Positions 1 to 7,856 of a stretch of DNA of 64,000 nt are shown here, piece after piece. The position numbers and the translations under genes are program-made. Source of the stretch: JABWAN01 sp041918175 (GTDB taxonomy: Bacteria; Zhuqueibacterota; Zhuqueibacteria; Zhuqueibacterales; Zhuqueibacteraceae); assembly GCA_041918175.1 (NCBI GenBank), contig JAYRWE010000058.1, positions 1-64,000 of the forward strand, given 5' to 3'. The stretch's first letter is position 1; each line of letters begins with the position of its first letter. Under the pieces are notes generated by a model, which was not told the origin of the DNA, did no database searches, and worked only from the letters and a program-made list of their open reading frames with translations.

Positions 1-53
1 AATTTTTTCCCGCAAAGACGCGAGCAGCGCTGCGCACTGTTCACTGATGACTG

Positions 54-899
54 CTACCGGCCTTCTTGCCCCTTGCTCGTTGCCACATGCACCGCCTGCC
101 CCATGCCCATGGTGGTGTGCGATCCAACGCCGCTGAAGAAAGCGAACTTCGCCAAGAGATGCAAGGCGTGTTTATAATTTTCGCGCAACGCGGGATGAAG
201 CGCGAAGCGGGCGAGGCCGATGAAACCGGTGCGCTCATATTTTTGCAGATCGACTTGCTGCGTTTCGAGTTGCGCGTACGAGAGATGAATGCTTTCGACA
301 AAGTGCTGCACGTCTTCAAGCGGGAGCGCGAGCGGCGAAGCGAGTTGCCATTTGTTGAGGAGATAGCCGAAGACGTAACGCGGCACGGGGAGCGGGAGCG
401 CTTGTTTATTTTCAATGAAGCAGGTGGGCGAATGAAAGCGCAGCGAGAGGCTGTGCGTAAGCGCGCGTTCTTCGGCTTCGCGCTGCACGCTGTGCGCGAG
501 TTGTTCGAACGAGGCGGTTGCGGCCCAGGGATGTTGCTCGCGCGCTTGCAGAGGCGCGCCAGGCACGAGGCGACGGTCGTCGGGCTGGGGGCCGTTTTTT
601 TGTTGTGTGATGGAGGCGCGCACGCACTGGAGAAAATATTCTTCCATGGTGGTGAGGCGAAACCAACACGTATCGCCCTTTGCGAGTTTAAGGCGCGGGC
701 CGCTGGGCGTGAGATTGCCTTGCAAGTTGGAGATGGTGTAGGGGCGCGGATGATTGGCATCGTGCAATTGCGCCACGAGTTCGGGATGGTCGCGTTCGAG
801 CCAACGCAGGAAAGAGGCGTGGAGAATGCGTCCGGTGTGCGCGGGAACCGTGGTGGTTTCCGCGGCGGTGAGGGGGAAGATGAGGCTGGCGAGGGGCAT
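54..899 (-). CDS. cas6: CRISPR endoribonuclease Cas6
   Basis: Cas6 cuts the CRISPR precursor transcript within each repeat to give crRNAs for the type III complex. The protein (281 aa) has the N-terminal segment PAHTGRILHASFLRWL typical of the first ferredoxin-like fold, with a candidate catalytic His at HTG or HAS. It ends with the glycine-rich loop GVGSHTTMGMGQ that marks RAMP-fold Cas6. I start it at the ATG encoding MPLASLIFPLTA, because residues upstream of it are encoded by degenerate TTGGATT-type repeats. It is the last gene of the minus-strand cas cluster, separated from the TIR gene by 303 bp that hold palindromic repeats. Processing needs a repeat array, and none is in this window, so the array probably lies beyond the left edge or elsewhere. 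Confidence 0.85.
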   Translation of the reverse strand: MPLASLIFPLTAAETTTVPAHTGRILHASFLRWLERDHPELVAQLHDANHPRPYTISNLQGNLTPSGPRLKLAKGDTCWFRLTTMEEYFLQCVRASITQQKNGPQPDDRRLVPGAPLQAREQHPWAATASFEQLAHSVQREAEERALTHSLSLRFHSPTCFIENKQALPLPVPRYVFGYLLNKWQLASPLALPLEDVQHFVESIHLSYAQLETQQVDLQKYERTGFIGLARFALHPALRENYKHALHLLAKFAFFSGVGSHTTMGMGQAVHVATSKGQEGR

Positions 900-914
900 G
901 GGTGTGTTGCGTGT

Positions 915-951
915 TTGGAGTGATGGAGTTTTGGATTTATGGATTGTTGGA
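915..951. repeat. Degenerate TTGGATT/GGAGTGAT tandem repeat
   Basis: A short run of imperfect 7-8 bp units (TTGGAGTGATGGAG, TTTTGGATTTATGGATTG) lies just upstream of cas6. The same family occurs near 29370-29600, 30461-30509 and 33147-33207. Confidence 0.6.
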
Positions 952-1028
952 AAAGCATTTGAAAACTGCACCGCCAATCCAAATACTGATAGATCCTGAA
1001 TTTTACACTGATAATCTCGCGCACTATC

Positions 1029-1149
1029 GCCCGATGCTGAAGCATCGGGCTAGAAGATGCAAGCCGACTAAAGTCGGCTGCCACCCAATGGGTGTTTAGC
1101 GATCTTTAGATCGCTTTCACCTTTTAGCCTGATGCTTACAGCATCAGGC
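1029..1149. repeat. Cluster of five consecutive small palindromes
   Basis: Five adjacent hairpins fill the gap between cas6 and the TIR gene: 1029-1050 (GCCCGATGCT/AGCATCGGGC), 1062-1079 (AGCCGACT/AGTCGGCT), 1082-1094 (CACCCA/TGGGTG), 1098-1115 (AGCGATCT/AGATCGCT) and 1127-1149 (GCCTGATGCT/AGCATCAGGC). Four of them share the core N-CT-NN(N)-AG-N. The same architecture recurs at 26250-26263, 28615-28661 and 36887-36904, so this is a dispersed family rather than a terminator of one operon. They may still stop or stabilise the end of the TIR transcript. Confidence 0.8.
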
Positions 1150-1202
1150 GGAGGGTCGGCGGCATCACAAGTACAAAATTGAGGTAGGTACTAATAAAAT
1201 TC

Positions 1203-1913
1203 TCAGCTCGGCAAAAAGACCGGGACGAATTCGTGTCCGCCTTCGCGTTTGGGATCGAAAGCTTGCATAGATTTGCAGATATTTCCCAAATACGCGCCGA
1301 TCATGAGCGCGAGCGTGTAGGTTGTTCTTCCCGTGAGCATTACGTCCTTGCCGACGAGCTTTCCGCGCAAGACGGCCAATTCCTTTTGTGCTTCGCTGTT
1401 TATTTCGGTTTTGCTTTTGCGAATATTGTCCAGTGGCAAGGTTACCAAAAGACGGTGCACATCGCCGAGACGATAACACTTTAAGAACGTACCTTCATAA
1501 ACCGGGACGCCACGAAATTCCTTTTCGATTTCATTGATGCCGATCTCGTTCAAGGAACTCGGGGTTGAGTTACGGAAATCGGCGTAGACGAGTTTTTTCA
1601 AAAAGGCCGGAGTTGCGTCCCACACGTCTTCGAGTAGCAAGGGATAGATTTTAGCTTTGCCGCCAAGCACGAAATCCGTATAGAAGCTTCCCAACTCCTC
1701 TTTCACCCATTGCGAGGCAATGGATTGCTGCGAGAGAATGACGATCAGGTGCGTGGACTCTTGCAAGCCGGCGTGAATTTTCTGGAGCAGGTTGTCGCCG
1801 ATGTAAAGATCAACTTTATCATACCACACGGAAATTCCGAGTTGGTCGAGCAAAGCGACGATTTTGTCGGCGAACCATTTGTCTTGCGAAGAGTGGCTGA
1901 TGAAGATTTTCAT
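1203..1913 (-). CDS. TIR-domain protein with Rossmann-like C-terminus, CRISPR-associated
   Basis: This 236-residue protein begins with a TIR domain (about residues 1-115): MKIFISHSSQDKW, the BB-loop region YDKVDLYIGD, and SIASQWVKEEL, where E73 is the predicted catalytic glutamate of NAD-cleaving TIRs. Residues 145-236 form a second region ending with VMLTGRTTYTLALMIG and HEFVPVFLPS. Its strand-helix-strand pattern and small residues after the strand resemble the last part of CARF/SAVED nucleotide-binding folds. That resemblance is by eye and uncertain. The ATG giving MKIFISHS is chosen over an upstream start, since TIR proteins begin this way. It lies between the TIGR03986-type RAMP and cas6, so a cyclic-oligoadenylate-activated NADase is the most natural role, but this is inference. 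Confidence 0.75.
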   Translation of the reverse strand: MKIFISHSSQDKWFADKIVALLDQLGISVWYDKVDLYIGDNLLQKIHAGLQESTHLIVILSQQSIASQWVKEELGSFYTDFVLGGKAKIYPLLLEDVWDATPAFLKKLVYADFRNSTPSSLNEIGINEIEKEFRGVPVYEGTFLKCYRLGDVHRLLVTLPLDNIRKSKTEINSEAQKELAVLRGKLVGKDVMLTGRTTYTLALMIGAYLGNICKSMQAFDPKREGGHEFVPVFLPS

Positions 1914-1947
1914 AGGATGGCTCTTTTCATTTAAATGAACATGCTGC

Positions 1948-3444
1948 TCAAATTTCCTCGACGCGCGCAATCAAGTTGTTCTTATCGAGCACAATGCGCA
2001 CGCGTATCGTTGCGCCGGGCGCGGCTTGGCTATAGGCGGGTTTCACTTTAAGCGCAAAGGTTTGATCTTTGAGCTTGGGCAAAGCCACGCGCAACGTGCC
2101 GTCTTCGTGCTTGACCACGGTTGCCTTCTTTTCCACCTCGTTGTTTTTGTACACGCTCTGCGCCGCGACTTCAACCGCGCGTTGTTGCTTTTCTGCGGCT
2201 CGCATCATCGTGCGCGCGTCTTTGCTTGCTTCGAGCGGCTTTGGTTCAAATTGCGGTCGCTGTGCACGAGATTGCGAAAACGAATGCGAACGCGGCATGG
2301 AAACGGCATAATTCAAAGCCTCGGGTGGAACGTCTTCTAGCGCGAAGCCAGGGTTCTTTTTGATCCAATCCAGCGAAGGATGGCGCGGCTGCCGAGGATT
2401 GTTTTCATCCCACGTGAGAATACCTTTAAGCGCGTTGAGCGAATCGCGCCACGCGGCATACTCACGATGATACAGCGCAATCTGCTCCGCGAGCGCTTGC
2501 TGCAATGGCTCGCCGGTGAGGTGCGTGACGCCGCCGCCCAATTGTGCATAGCGTTCTTTGCGCGCCACTTGCTGCCATGCGATAATGCTCAACTGCACGC
2601 TGCCGAGCCCAGTGCTTTTGCCCATGCCCATTTTGTGGCGCATGGGCGCTTCGAGCGCGAGCGCGTAAATCAAGAGCGCCAAATCCGAAGCACTGAGATT
2701 TTCATATTGCACCGTGAATTCAAACTCCGCTTGCGGCAACACGGCTTCGATGGATTTGTTGAACTCGGTGCGTTCGCTCATGACGCGCGCGCCTTCAATG
2801 CGATGATAATAAAATTTTCGTCCGCGCGGTTTCTCGAAATTTGATTCCTTGGTGCCGTAAAACGACCGATGCCGCGGCGCGGGCGCGCCAAAGGGTTCGA
2901 GAATGAGACGCTGCGTTTGCGCGGGCGCAACGAGTTGCGCGGCTCCGAAGTTCACGTTGCCCAAGAAGAGCACGTTGCCCGCGAGATAGCCAAAGAGTCG
3001 GCACGCCGGGCACGCGGAGCGTTTCTTGGGATCGCCGTGCTCGTCATTCATACCGCAAGGAGAAAATCCCGCAGGCAGAGGATAAACATGCGAGCGGCCC
3101 ATGTCATAATAATCGAGCTTGTCGTTGCTGGGATTGCGCATGCGACGGTCGTTCGGCAAAACCAAACACGAGCCGCTGATCGCCTCCGCGAGATGGCGGA
3201 TCGCGCCTTTGAGCGAGCTGCCGGGAATAACGGGATGATCGCCCTCGCGCAGCAGCATCAATTCTTGATGTTGATTGCGCGGCGCGCGCTCTTGCGTGCC
3301 CGCAATGAAGAATTGCGTGAGCGTGCGCAGACGGCACGTCAAAGCGCCGCTTGCGCCAAAGAATTTTTCGTGTGTGAGAATCGGCTGGCGCGGCGCGGCC
3401 GGGCCGAACGGAACGAAGTCGTAAGCCGTCACGTAGGCATTCAT
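1948..3444 (-). CDS. TIGR03986-type CRISPR RAMP protein
   Basis: A 498-residue RAMP (Cas7-like) subunit of the interference complex. The glycine-rich RAMP motif PGSSLKG is at residues 74-80, followed by a cysteine-bearing insertion (CPACRLFGYL) and a second glycine-rich segment (MGMGKSTGLGSVQL). The region after about residue 350 is low in RAMP motifs and ends with a beta-rich tail (LKVKPAYSQAAPGATIRVRI) that could be a small added domain. The start is the ATG at the ATGA overlap with csx19, preceded by GAGGTGG at good spacing; an upstream GTG is possible but has no site. Pairing with a Csx19-type gene is typical of type III-D loci. Confidence 0.8.
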   Translation of the reverse strand: MNAYVTAYDFVPFGPAAPRQPILTHEKFFGASGALTCRLRTLTQFFIAGTQERAPRNQHQELMLLREGDHPVIPGSSLKGAIRHLAEAISGSCLVLPNDRRMRNPSNDKLDYYDMGRSHVYPLPAGFSPCGMNDEHGDPKKRSACPACRLFGYLAGNVLFLGNVNFGAAQLVAPAQTQRLILEPFGAPAPRHRSFYGTKESNFEKPRGRKFYYHRIEGARVMSERTEFNKSIEAVLPQAEFEFTVQYENLSASDLALLIYALALEAPMRHKMGMGKSTGLGSVQLSIIAWQQVARKERYAQLGGGVTHLTGEPLQQALAEQIALYHREYAAWRDSLNALKGILTWDENNPRQPRHPSLDWIKKNPGFALEDVPPEALNYAVSMPRSHSFSQSRAQRPQFEPKPLEASKDARTMMRAAEKQQRAVEVAAQSVYKNNEVEKKATVVKHEDGTLRVALPKLKDQTFALKVKPAYSQAAPGATIRVRIVLDKNNLIARVEEI

Positions 3445-3962
3445 GCGGACCACCTCATACTTCGATAACGCCAGAACAGCAGGCGTCCATGATCATCGCA
3501 ATAGAGCACGGTTTCGAGTTGTACGTTTTCAAAATTATTTTTGGGCTGGCTAGCGAGACATTCATAGCGCAATGCGCGGCCCAAACGTTTGTCGCTGTCG
3601 TTCTCAGGCCAGAGATAGATGAACTGCTTCTCGTGCTGGTGATATTTTTCGAGATCATGCTTCTCTTGAAACAGTTCGGCAAGCTCCGGCAACGGCCATG
3701 CGAAGCCGCTCTCTTTTGCCAGCGTCGTGCGAAAGCTCGCGTCCACTTTTTCCCAGCGCAATTCAAATTTAGGAGCGAAGAGATGGCCTTTGGGCCACTC
3801 ATTTAATGGCATCGCGGTCGCGGCCGGCGCAGGAAAGCGAATGTCGAGCGGTGAGTCCAAGATTGCAAACTCGGCAAACGCGCGCCACGCATCAATGGCC
3901 TTCTGTAAATTGTCGGCATCGCTCGGGCCGAGGAAGATTTCAATATCAGGAGCGCGTGTCAT
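3441..3962 (-). CDS. csx19: Type III-D CRISPR protein Csx19 (TIGR03984-like)
   Basis: A 173-residue protein with no RAMP glycine loop. Its size, its position directly before the TIGR03986-type RAMP, and its tryptophan/tyrosine-rich C-terminus (ETVLYCDDHGRLLFWRYRSM) fit the Csx19 family, a type III-D marker whose precise role in the complex I do not know. It overlaps both neighbours by ATGA, which shows tight translational coupling. Identification rests on context and overall look rather than on a catalytic motif, so a profile search is needed to settle the family. Confidence 0.65.
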   Translation of the reverse strand: MTRAPDIEIFLGPSDADNLQKAIDAWRAFAEFAILDSPLDIRFPAPAATAMPLNEWPKGHLFAPKFELRWEKVDASFRTTLAKESGFAWPLPELAELFQEKHDLEKYHQHEKQFIYLWPENDSDKRLGRALRYECLASQPKNNFENVQLETVLYCDDHGRLLFWRYRSMRWSA

Positions 3963-4924
3963 CGAGCCTCTCCTTTGCGATGCTTTGCCAACTCATCTTT
4001 GAAAGCTTTGGCATAGGTTACCCATTTATCCGCCACCTCCTTCCAGGGAAAATCATCGAACGCAAAGGTTGCCGTTTGCCGCAACGCCGCGAACGGCGAG
4101 TCTTTAATTTCGGTTTGCTTCGCTTCAACCAGCAAACGATCATTCTCCATCATGCCGTAATCCTTCGCTTCGGAAAACAACGCACCGGCGCCACAAAGAT
4201 TTAGTTTGCCGTTTTCAAACATCTTCTCTTTATCCCCAACATAGTGCAGCGTGATGCCCCCCACCTCGGCAACCACTTTGCCCAAGCCGCGACTTTTGCC
4301 GGAGCCCATGCGCACCAAGCCGTCGCGCAAATCCTGCAACACAAACCCGAGCAAGCCAAGCTGCCACAGTTCGAAATTTTGCAGATGCAGCGAGGTTTTG
4401 AATTTTCCGCCGGTGATCACTTCCAACTCGAACTTCGCGCCGCGCGAAGCCCCGCCGGTGAAACGATCAATGCCCACGCCGTCACGCTGTTGAATGCGCG
4501 GCGGCTCGCCCACGGTATAGGCATCTTCCGTGGCGCAGCGGCCCATCATGAACGTATTGCCGAACATGCGGCAAATCGGGCACGAGTGTTTGTAAACGTC
4601 CGGCGTGGTCAAATCAAAAATTCTTTCCTGCCGCTTCTTTACTTCCAGCGCGTTGCTGCACGAGAGCGTTTTATCGCGCCACGTGCCAAACGGATCACAC
4701 GCCGCAAAATCATTGACCGTGCGCGCGATGCGCTCTGCATGCGAACGCATCGTGCCTTTCAAAGAAGAGCCGGGCAAGAAGACTTCTTCCACGCCGTTGC
4801 GAAAAACTTTTACCCACGCCATGTCGATGCCGCTCAGTTGCGCGATGCCCGACTTGATCAACAACGCGCCTTCCGGCTGCAGCGTCAATTCGATTTTGCA
4901 CTCATTGAGCAGACGTTTGAACAT
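3959..4924 (-). CDS. Cas7-like RAMP subunit with probable catalytic Asp
   Basis: A 321-residue RAMP protein. Residues 34-57 read D34-MAWVKV...FLPGSSLKG, placing D34 close to where Csm3 has its target-RNA cleaving aspartate (about two residues farther from the glycine loop). It also has CPICRMFGNTF (zinc-binding-like insertion), the Cas7 thumb-type motif RDGVGIDRFTGG and the C-terminal loop MGSGKSRGLGKV. The start is the ATG preceded by AAGGAGAAC, 23 nt inside the end of the upstream RAMP gene. It probably forms part of the crRNA-binding backbone. Confidence 0.8.
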   Translation of the reverse strand: MFKRLLNECKIELTLQPEGALLIKSGIAQLSGIDMAWVKVFRNGVEEVFLPGSSLKGTMRSHAERIARTVNDFAACDPFGTWRDKTLSCSNALEVKKRQERIFDLTTPDVYKHSCPICRMFGNTFMMGRCATEDAYTVGEPPRIQQRDGVGIDRFTGGASRGAKFELEVITGGKFKTSLHLQNFELWQLGLLGFVLQDLRDGLVRMGSGKSRGLGKVVAEVGGITLHYVGDKEKMFENGKLNLCGAGALFSEAKDYGMMENDRLLVEAKQTEIKDSPFAALRQTATFAFDDFPWKEVADKWVTYAKAFKDELAKHRKGEAR

Positions 4925-5858
4925 GGCTGTTCTCCTTCTTCCACAGGGATTCAATATGTTTGGCAATGAAGTCGTTGACTTTCGCGGGCTCAAGTTTTTC
5001 GGATTTGAGATACTTCTTGAGTATTTCCACGTCGGAGAGATGCAAAGACTCGACGAACGTGTTGTCTTTATCGAGATGGCAACGGCCCAACCCGCGCGAA
5101 CGAATGCCGCCGAGTGGCACATTGCCATTGACCAACTCGTGCAGCGCCAATGCGGCCAAACCCAACCCAATCGGGTCGCCGGTTTCAATGGTCATGGAAA
5201 AACGAAACACGGTTTGCGGCGGCACGGTTTCGAAATCATATTTCAAGCCTTCCACGGCGCGGCCGCTGTCGCGATCAATGCCCACGCCGTCGCGCACTTG
5301 CGTAAGCCCGACCCACTGCTCGCGATCCACCGCAGCGTCATGAAAGAAGAGTGTCGAGGCAATAAACGAAGAGCCGAATGCTTTGCACACTTGGCAGAGA
5401 TAAAGATCGAGGATGCACAGCCAGTTTTCTTCGGTCATGTTATCATGATTGCGAAGGTCTAGCACGCCTTTGCCTTTATTCTGTAGCACTGCGACGAGCG
5501 CTTTCTCCAAATCGCTGCCTTTAAGAATTGGTTGCCCAAGCTGCTCCACGATTTTGCGCAAGCATTTCATGTTCTCATCCGACTCCGGCAATGCGCTTGG
5601 GCACGACTCGCCTTTGTTGTACAAGCCGCACGCGCTGATGCCCAGATTGGGCACGATGCGCTCCACGGCCGCGCGCACCGCGCCTTTAATAGATGAGCCA
5701 GGAATAAAAGGTTGTCCCAAACCGTCGCGAATGATCGGGCTATCCGTGCCTTTCGCCGGATTGCGCCCGCCGCCGAGGTGCAGCGCCGTGTCCAAAACCA
5801 AAGCGCCATGAACGCGATGCCGCGCAGTGAGCGTGGCGCGGGAAAGAGGGGTGGTCAT
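4902..5858 (-). CDS. Csm3-like Cas7 RAMP with conserved cleavage Asp
   Basis: A 318-residue backbone subunit. It has HLGGGRNP, then G-T-D39-SPIIRD, then FIPGSSIKGAVR, which aligns residue by residue with Csm3, where the same aspartate (D33 in S. thermophilus) cuts target RNA every six nucleotides. The thumb motif RDGVGIDRDSG and the loop LGGIRSRGLGRC are also present, and QVCKAFG marks the metal-binding insertion. I prefer the ATG at 5858, preceded by GGAG, over an in-frame ATG 36 nt upstream without a clear site. It follows the Cas11-TIR gene at 48 nt. Confidence 0.85.
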   Translation of the reverse strand: MTTPLSRATLTARHRVHGALVLDTALHLGGGRNPAKGTDSPIIRDGLGQPFIPGSSIKGAVRAAVERIVPNLGISACGLYNKGESCPSALPESDENMKCLRKIVEQLGQPILKGSDLEKALVAVLQNKGKGVLDLRNHDNMTEENWLCILDLYLCQVCKAFGSSFIASTLFFHDAAVDREQWVGLTQVRDGVGIDRDSGRAVEGLKYDFETVPPQTVFRFSMTIETGDPIGLGLAALALHELVNGNVPLGGIRSRGLGRCHLDKDNTFVESLHLSDVEILKKYLKSEKLEPAKVNDFIAKHIESLWKKENSHVQTSAQ

Positions 5859-5906
5859 GGTATGTTTCTCCAGTGAAGTCCATTTGTTCTTCATTTCATT
5901 CTGTAA

Positions 5907-6854
5907 TCAAACTTCCGCTTCCGGTGAAAGCATCTTTGCACCTTCTTTTACTATTGCGCGATAGAGCTTATCAAGGGCTTTATCATACCGCGACTCATCA
6001 CGAAAGTCGGCCCACAAATGTTTCTTCAGCCGCTGAGGAATCTCTTCATCTCCAAGTTTTCCGATTAGCACTGGAAGGATTCGCTTGCCCTTGGATATAT
6101 GAGCGTCATACGCTTCATCCAACTCATACTTCACCCAATTAGAGTTTATTGATTGTGGAGAGACCACAATTAGAAAACACCAGCTTTGTTTTATGCCTTC
6201 TGCAATAACGTCACTAACGATATCACCTATATCCAATCGATCGTCGTCGTGCCAAGTATTAATCCCACGTTTTTCCAAATCCAATTTTAGCATCTCTACA
6301 AAGAGCTTGTCATTGTGCGAATAGGATAAGAAAACGTTTACAAGCCGAGAGGAAGAAGAAACGAATTGGTTTAGCTTGTTCAGGATAAATTGTTGCTCAT
6401 TAATTTTATCACTCAATCTTTTGATCTCGGGATTTTCCCGAGACTCTAGCCCTCCGCCTTTCGCATATTGTTGATAGCAAAAAATGGCCTCAATGAACGA
6501 ATTGAATCTTTTTAGCCTTCCATAGACTTCAGGTCCTTGCGCGGATAAAACACAGTCGATTCCATCAATAACTGCATAGTGAAACTTTTCGAATGAGGGA
6601 CGTTGCCGAAAATCGATTTTTGCTACAGCAAGAGCCAATTTAGGTTTCAAGGTGACAATGGAGCTTAAATCCTGCTTGTTACGTGCCAGATAAAAGCACC
6701 TGTTTAACTCACTGCGTATAGTTTGATAAATACCAACAAACTGAGTTGTAGGTGGCACACCCAAATCATGGCCTATTTCCTCCGCGATCCTTACGAGCAA
6801 CAGAGGATTTTCCCTAATGATGAAACCTTCAATTTCAACGCGCATTGATTCCAT
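5907..6854 (-). CDS. Cas11/Csm2-like small subunit fused to a TIR domain
   Basis: A 315-residue two-part protein. Residues 35-135 follow the pattern of type III small subunits: TTQFVGIYQTIRSEL (compare the Csm2 'LTTSQIRxxxxxV' helix), LKPKLALAVAK, and FNSFIEAIFCYQQYAKGG (compare 'FxxFxEAxVAYHKxxGG'). After a linker, residues 171-305 are a TIR domain: VNVFLSYSHNDK, HDDDRLDIGD, and SINSNWVKYEL with E244 as predicted catalytic glutamate. If the first part docks as Cas11 does along the Cas7 filament, the complex would carry several TIR copies, and target binding could bring them together. The gene is clearly more AT-rich than the RAMP genes on either side. A 67-bp gap precedes it. Domain assignment is by motif reading. 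Confidence 0.75.
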   Translation of the reverse strand: MESMRVEIEGFIIRENPLLLVRIAEEIGHDLGVPPTTQFVGIYQTIRSELNRCFYLARNKQDLSSIVTLKPKLALAVAKIDFRQRPSFEKFHYAVIDGIDCVLSAQGPEVYGRLKRFNSFIEAIFCYQQYAKGGGLESRENPEIKRLSDKINEQQFILNKLNQFVSSSSRLVNVFLSYSHNDKLFVEMLKLDLEKRGINTWHDDDRLDIGDIVSDVIAEGIKQSWCFLIVVSPQSINSNWVKYELDEAYDAHISKGKRILPVLIGKLGDEEIPQRLKKHLWADFRDESRYDKALDKLYRAIVKEGAKMLSPEAEV

Positions 6855-6921
6855 GGATGTTCTGCCTATAATTATAGACGTGCTTTCAGCGTGAAATACA
6901 TCTATTGGGCTTTGTCAATTG

Positions 6922-7398
6922 TCAGGATAAGTGTTTGCGATGCGGTTTAGTCGTTTTGTCTCGCGACACGGGTTGCTGAACAGTCTTTTTAAAGTTCGCT
7001 TGAATTAAGCTCTCAGCAATCAAATGCTGTACAAAGAAATGTATGAGGCGAAGGTGAATTTCTTCTGTAGATTGAACTTGATGTAGATCGTTAGCAATTA
7101 TCTCTGCTTCATTGCGAAAGCTGTTAAACTTAATCTTTAGGATCTCCCAGCAATGTTGCATTTTGGTCCTGTTGGCCCTCTTCGCTTTCATAGCCTGATG
7201 CAGCAGGAACTCTTCAAGTTCCTTATATGTGGGAATATTTCGCGCAAGATTGGCCAAACCATGAAGTTGGACATTGCTCAATTCATCGGGAATTAGGCTG
7301 ACAAAGCTTTGCACAAAGATGCATGCCTCTTCAAGATGAGTATCGCTCCAGCGCGCGAGTCGTCTTCGTAATTCCAGCAGCTCTGCCGTATTAGCCAT
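6922..7398 (-). CDS. Small helical CRISPR-associated protein, possible small subunit
   Basis: A 158-residue, apparently all-helical protein of unrecognised family, inside the cas operon between the Cas11-like gene and Cas11-TIR. The segment STEEIHLRLIHFFVQHLIAE resembles the last helix of type III small subunits in spacing, but the glycine end is missing, so membership is only a suggestion. The C-terminus is basic (SRDKTTKPHRKHLS). It overlaps the upstream gene by 8 nt, so the two are translationally coupled. Its base composition is AT-rich like its neighbours up to 7837. Confidence 0.55.
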   Translation of the reverse strand: MANTAELLELRRRLARWSDTHLEEACIFVQSFVSLIPDELSNVQLHGLANLARNIPTYKELEEFLLHQAMKAKRANRTKMQHCWEILKIKFNSFRNEAEIIANDLHQVQSTEEIHLRLIHFFVQHLIAESLIQANFKKTVQQPVSRDKTTKPHRKHLS

Positions 7399-7837
7399 GA
7401 ACTGTCACTCCGCTTTTGTGAAATTCATACAGTGCAGTTAAGTGCTTGATGAACTCTCGGCATAACTCCAGATGCAATTGGCGAACATCGTCGCCCGTTT
7501 CTGGCTGATCCGTTTTGTAGAATTCCTCTGCATGTGTATCCAAGCCTTTAAGAAAATCTGCCAACCTAACGCCGACTCCGTTGTTCGCCCATTCGTGCCG
7601 ACCTCGATCTCGACCAGCACGTATGCGGATATAATCTAGAATGTCCACAATACTATCCGTTGACCAAGCCAACGATTCGAGTCCACGAACAGAGTTGTTC
7701 TTTAATTTTGTACCCGAGAGTTCTTTAGCGAAGCGATCAGCCACACCACTTTCGGGTTCACTCTTTTGGGGAATGGCAAAAAGATCTCCCATTTTTGAGA
7801 CATAATGCCGGCGTTTCATTTCAAGACTCAGACTCAT
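7391..7837 (-). CDS. Probable Cas11-like small subunit
   Basis: A 148-residue protein with a helix LKNNSVRGLESLAWSTDSIV, a DYIRIRAGRDRGR segment and LCREFIKHLTALYEFHKSG. These match, in order and spacing, the N-terminal helix, the central 'AxGR' helix and the final 'FxxFxxAxxxYHKxxG' helix of Csm2-type small subunits. The start ATG has GAGGTGA six nucleotides upstream. It sits directly after csx10. Small subunits line the complex opposite the Cas7 backbone and contact the target. I cannot exclude another small helical Cas protein. Confidence 0.6.
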   Translation of the reverse strand: MSLSLEMKRRHYVSKMGDLFAIPQKSEPESGVADRFAKELSGTKLKNNSVRGLESLAWSTDSIVDILDYIRIRAGRDRGRHEWANNGVGVRLADFLKGLDTHAEEFYKTDQPETGDDVRQLHLELCREFIKHLTALYEFHKSGVTVHG

Positions 7838-7856
7838 AATTCATCACCTCGAACAA

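Noticed and set aside
66..923. A 285-codon plus-strand open frame opposite cas6
   Set aside because: It is the complement of a gene with clear Cas6 motifs and shows no motif of its own.
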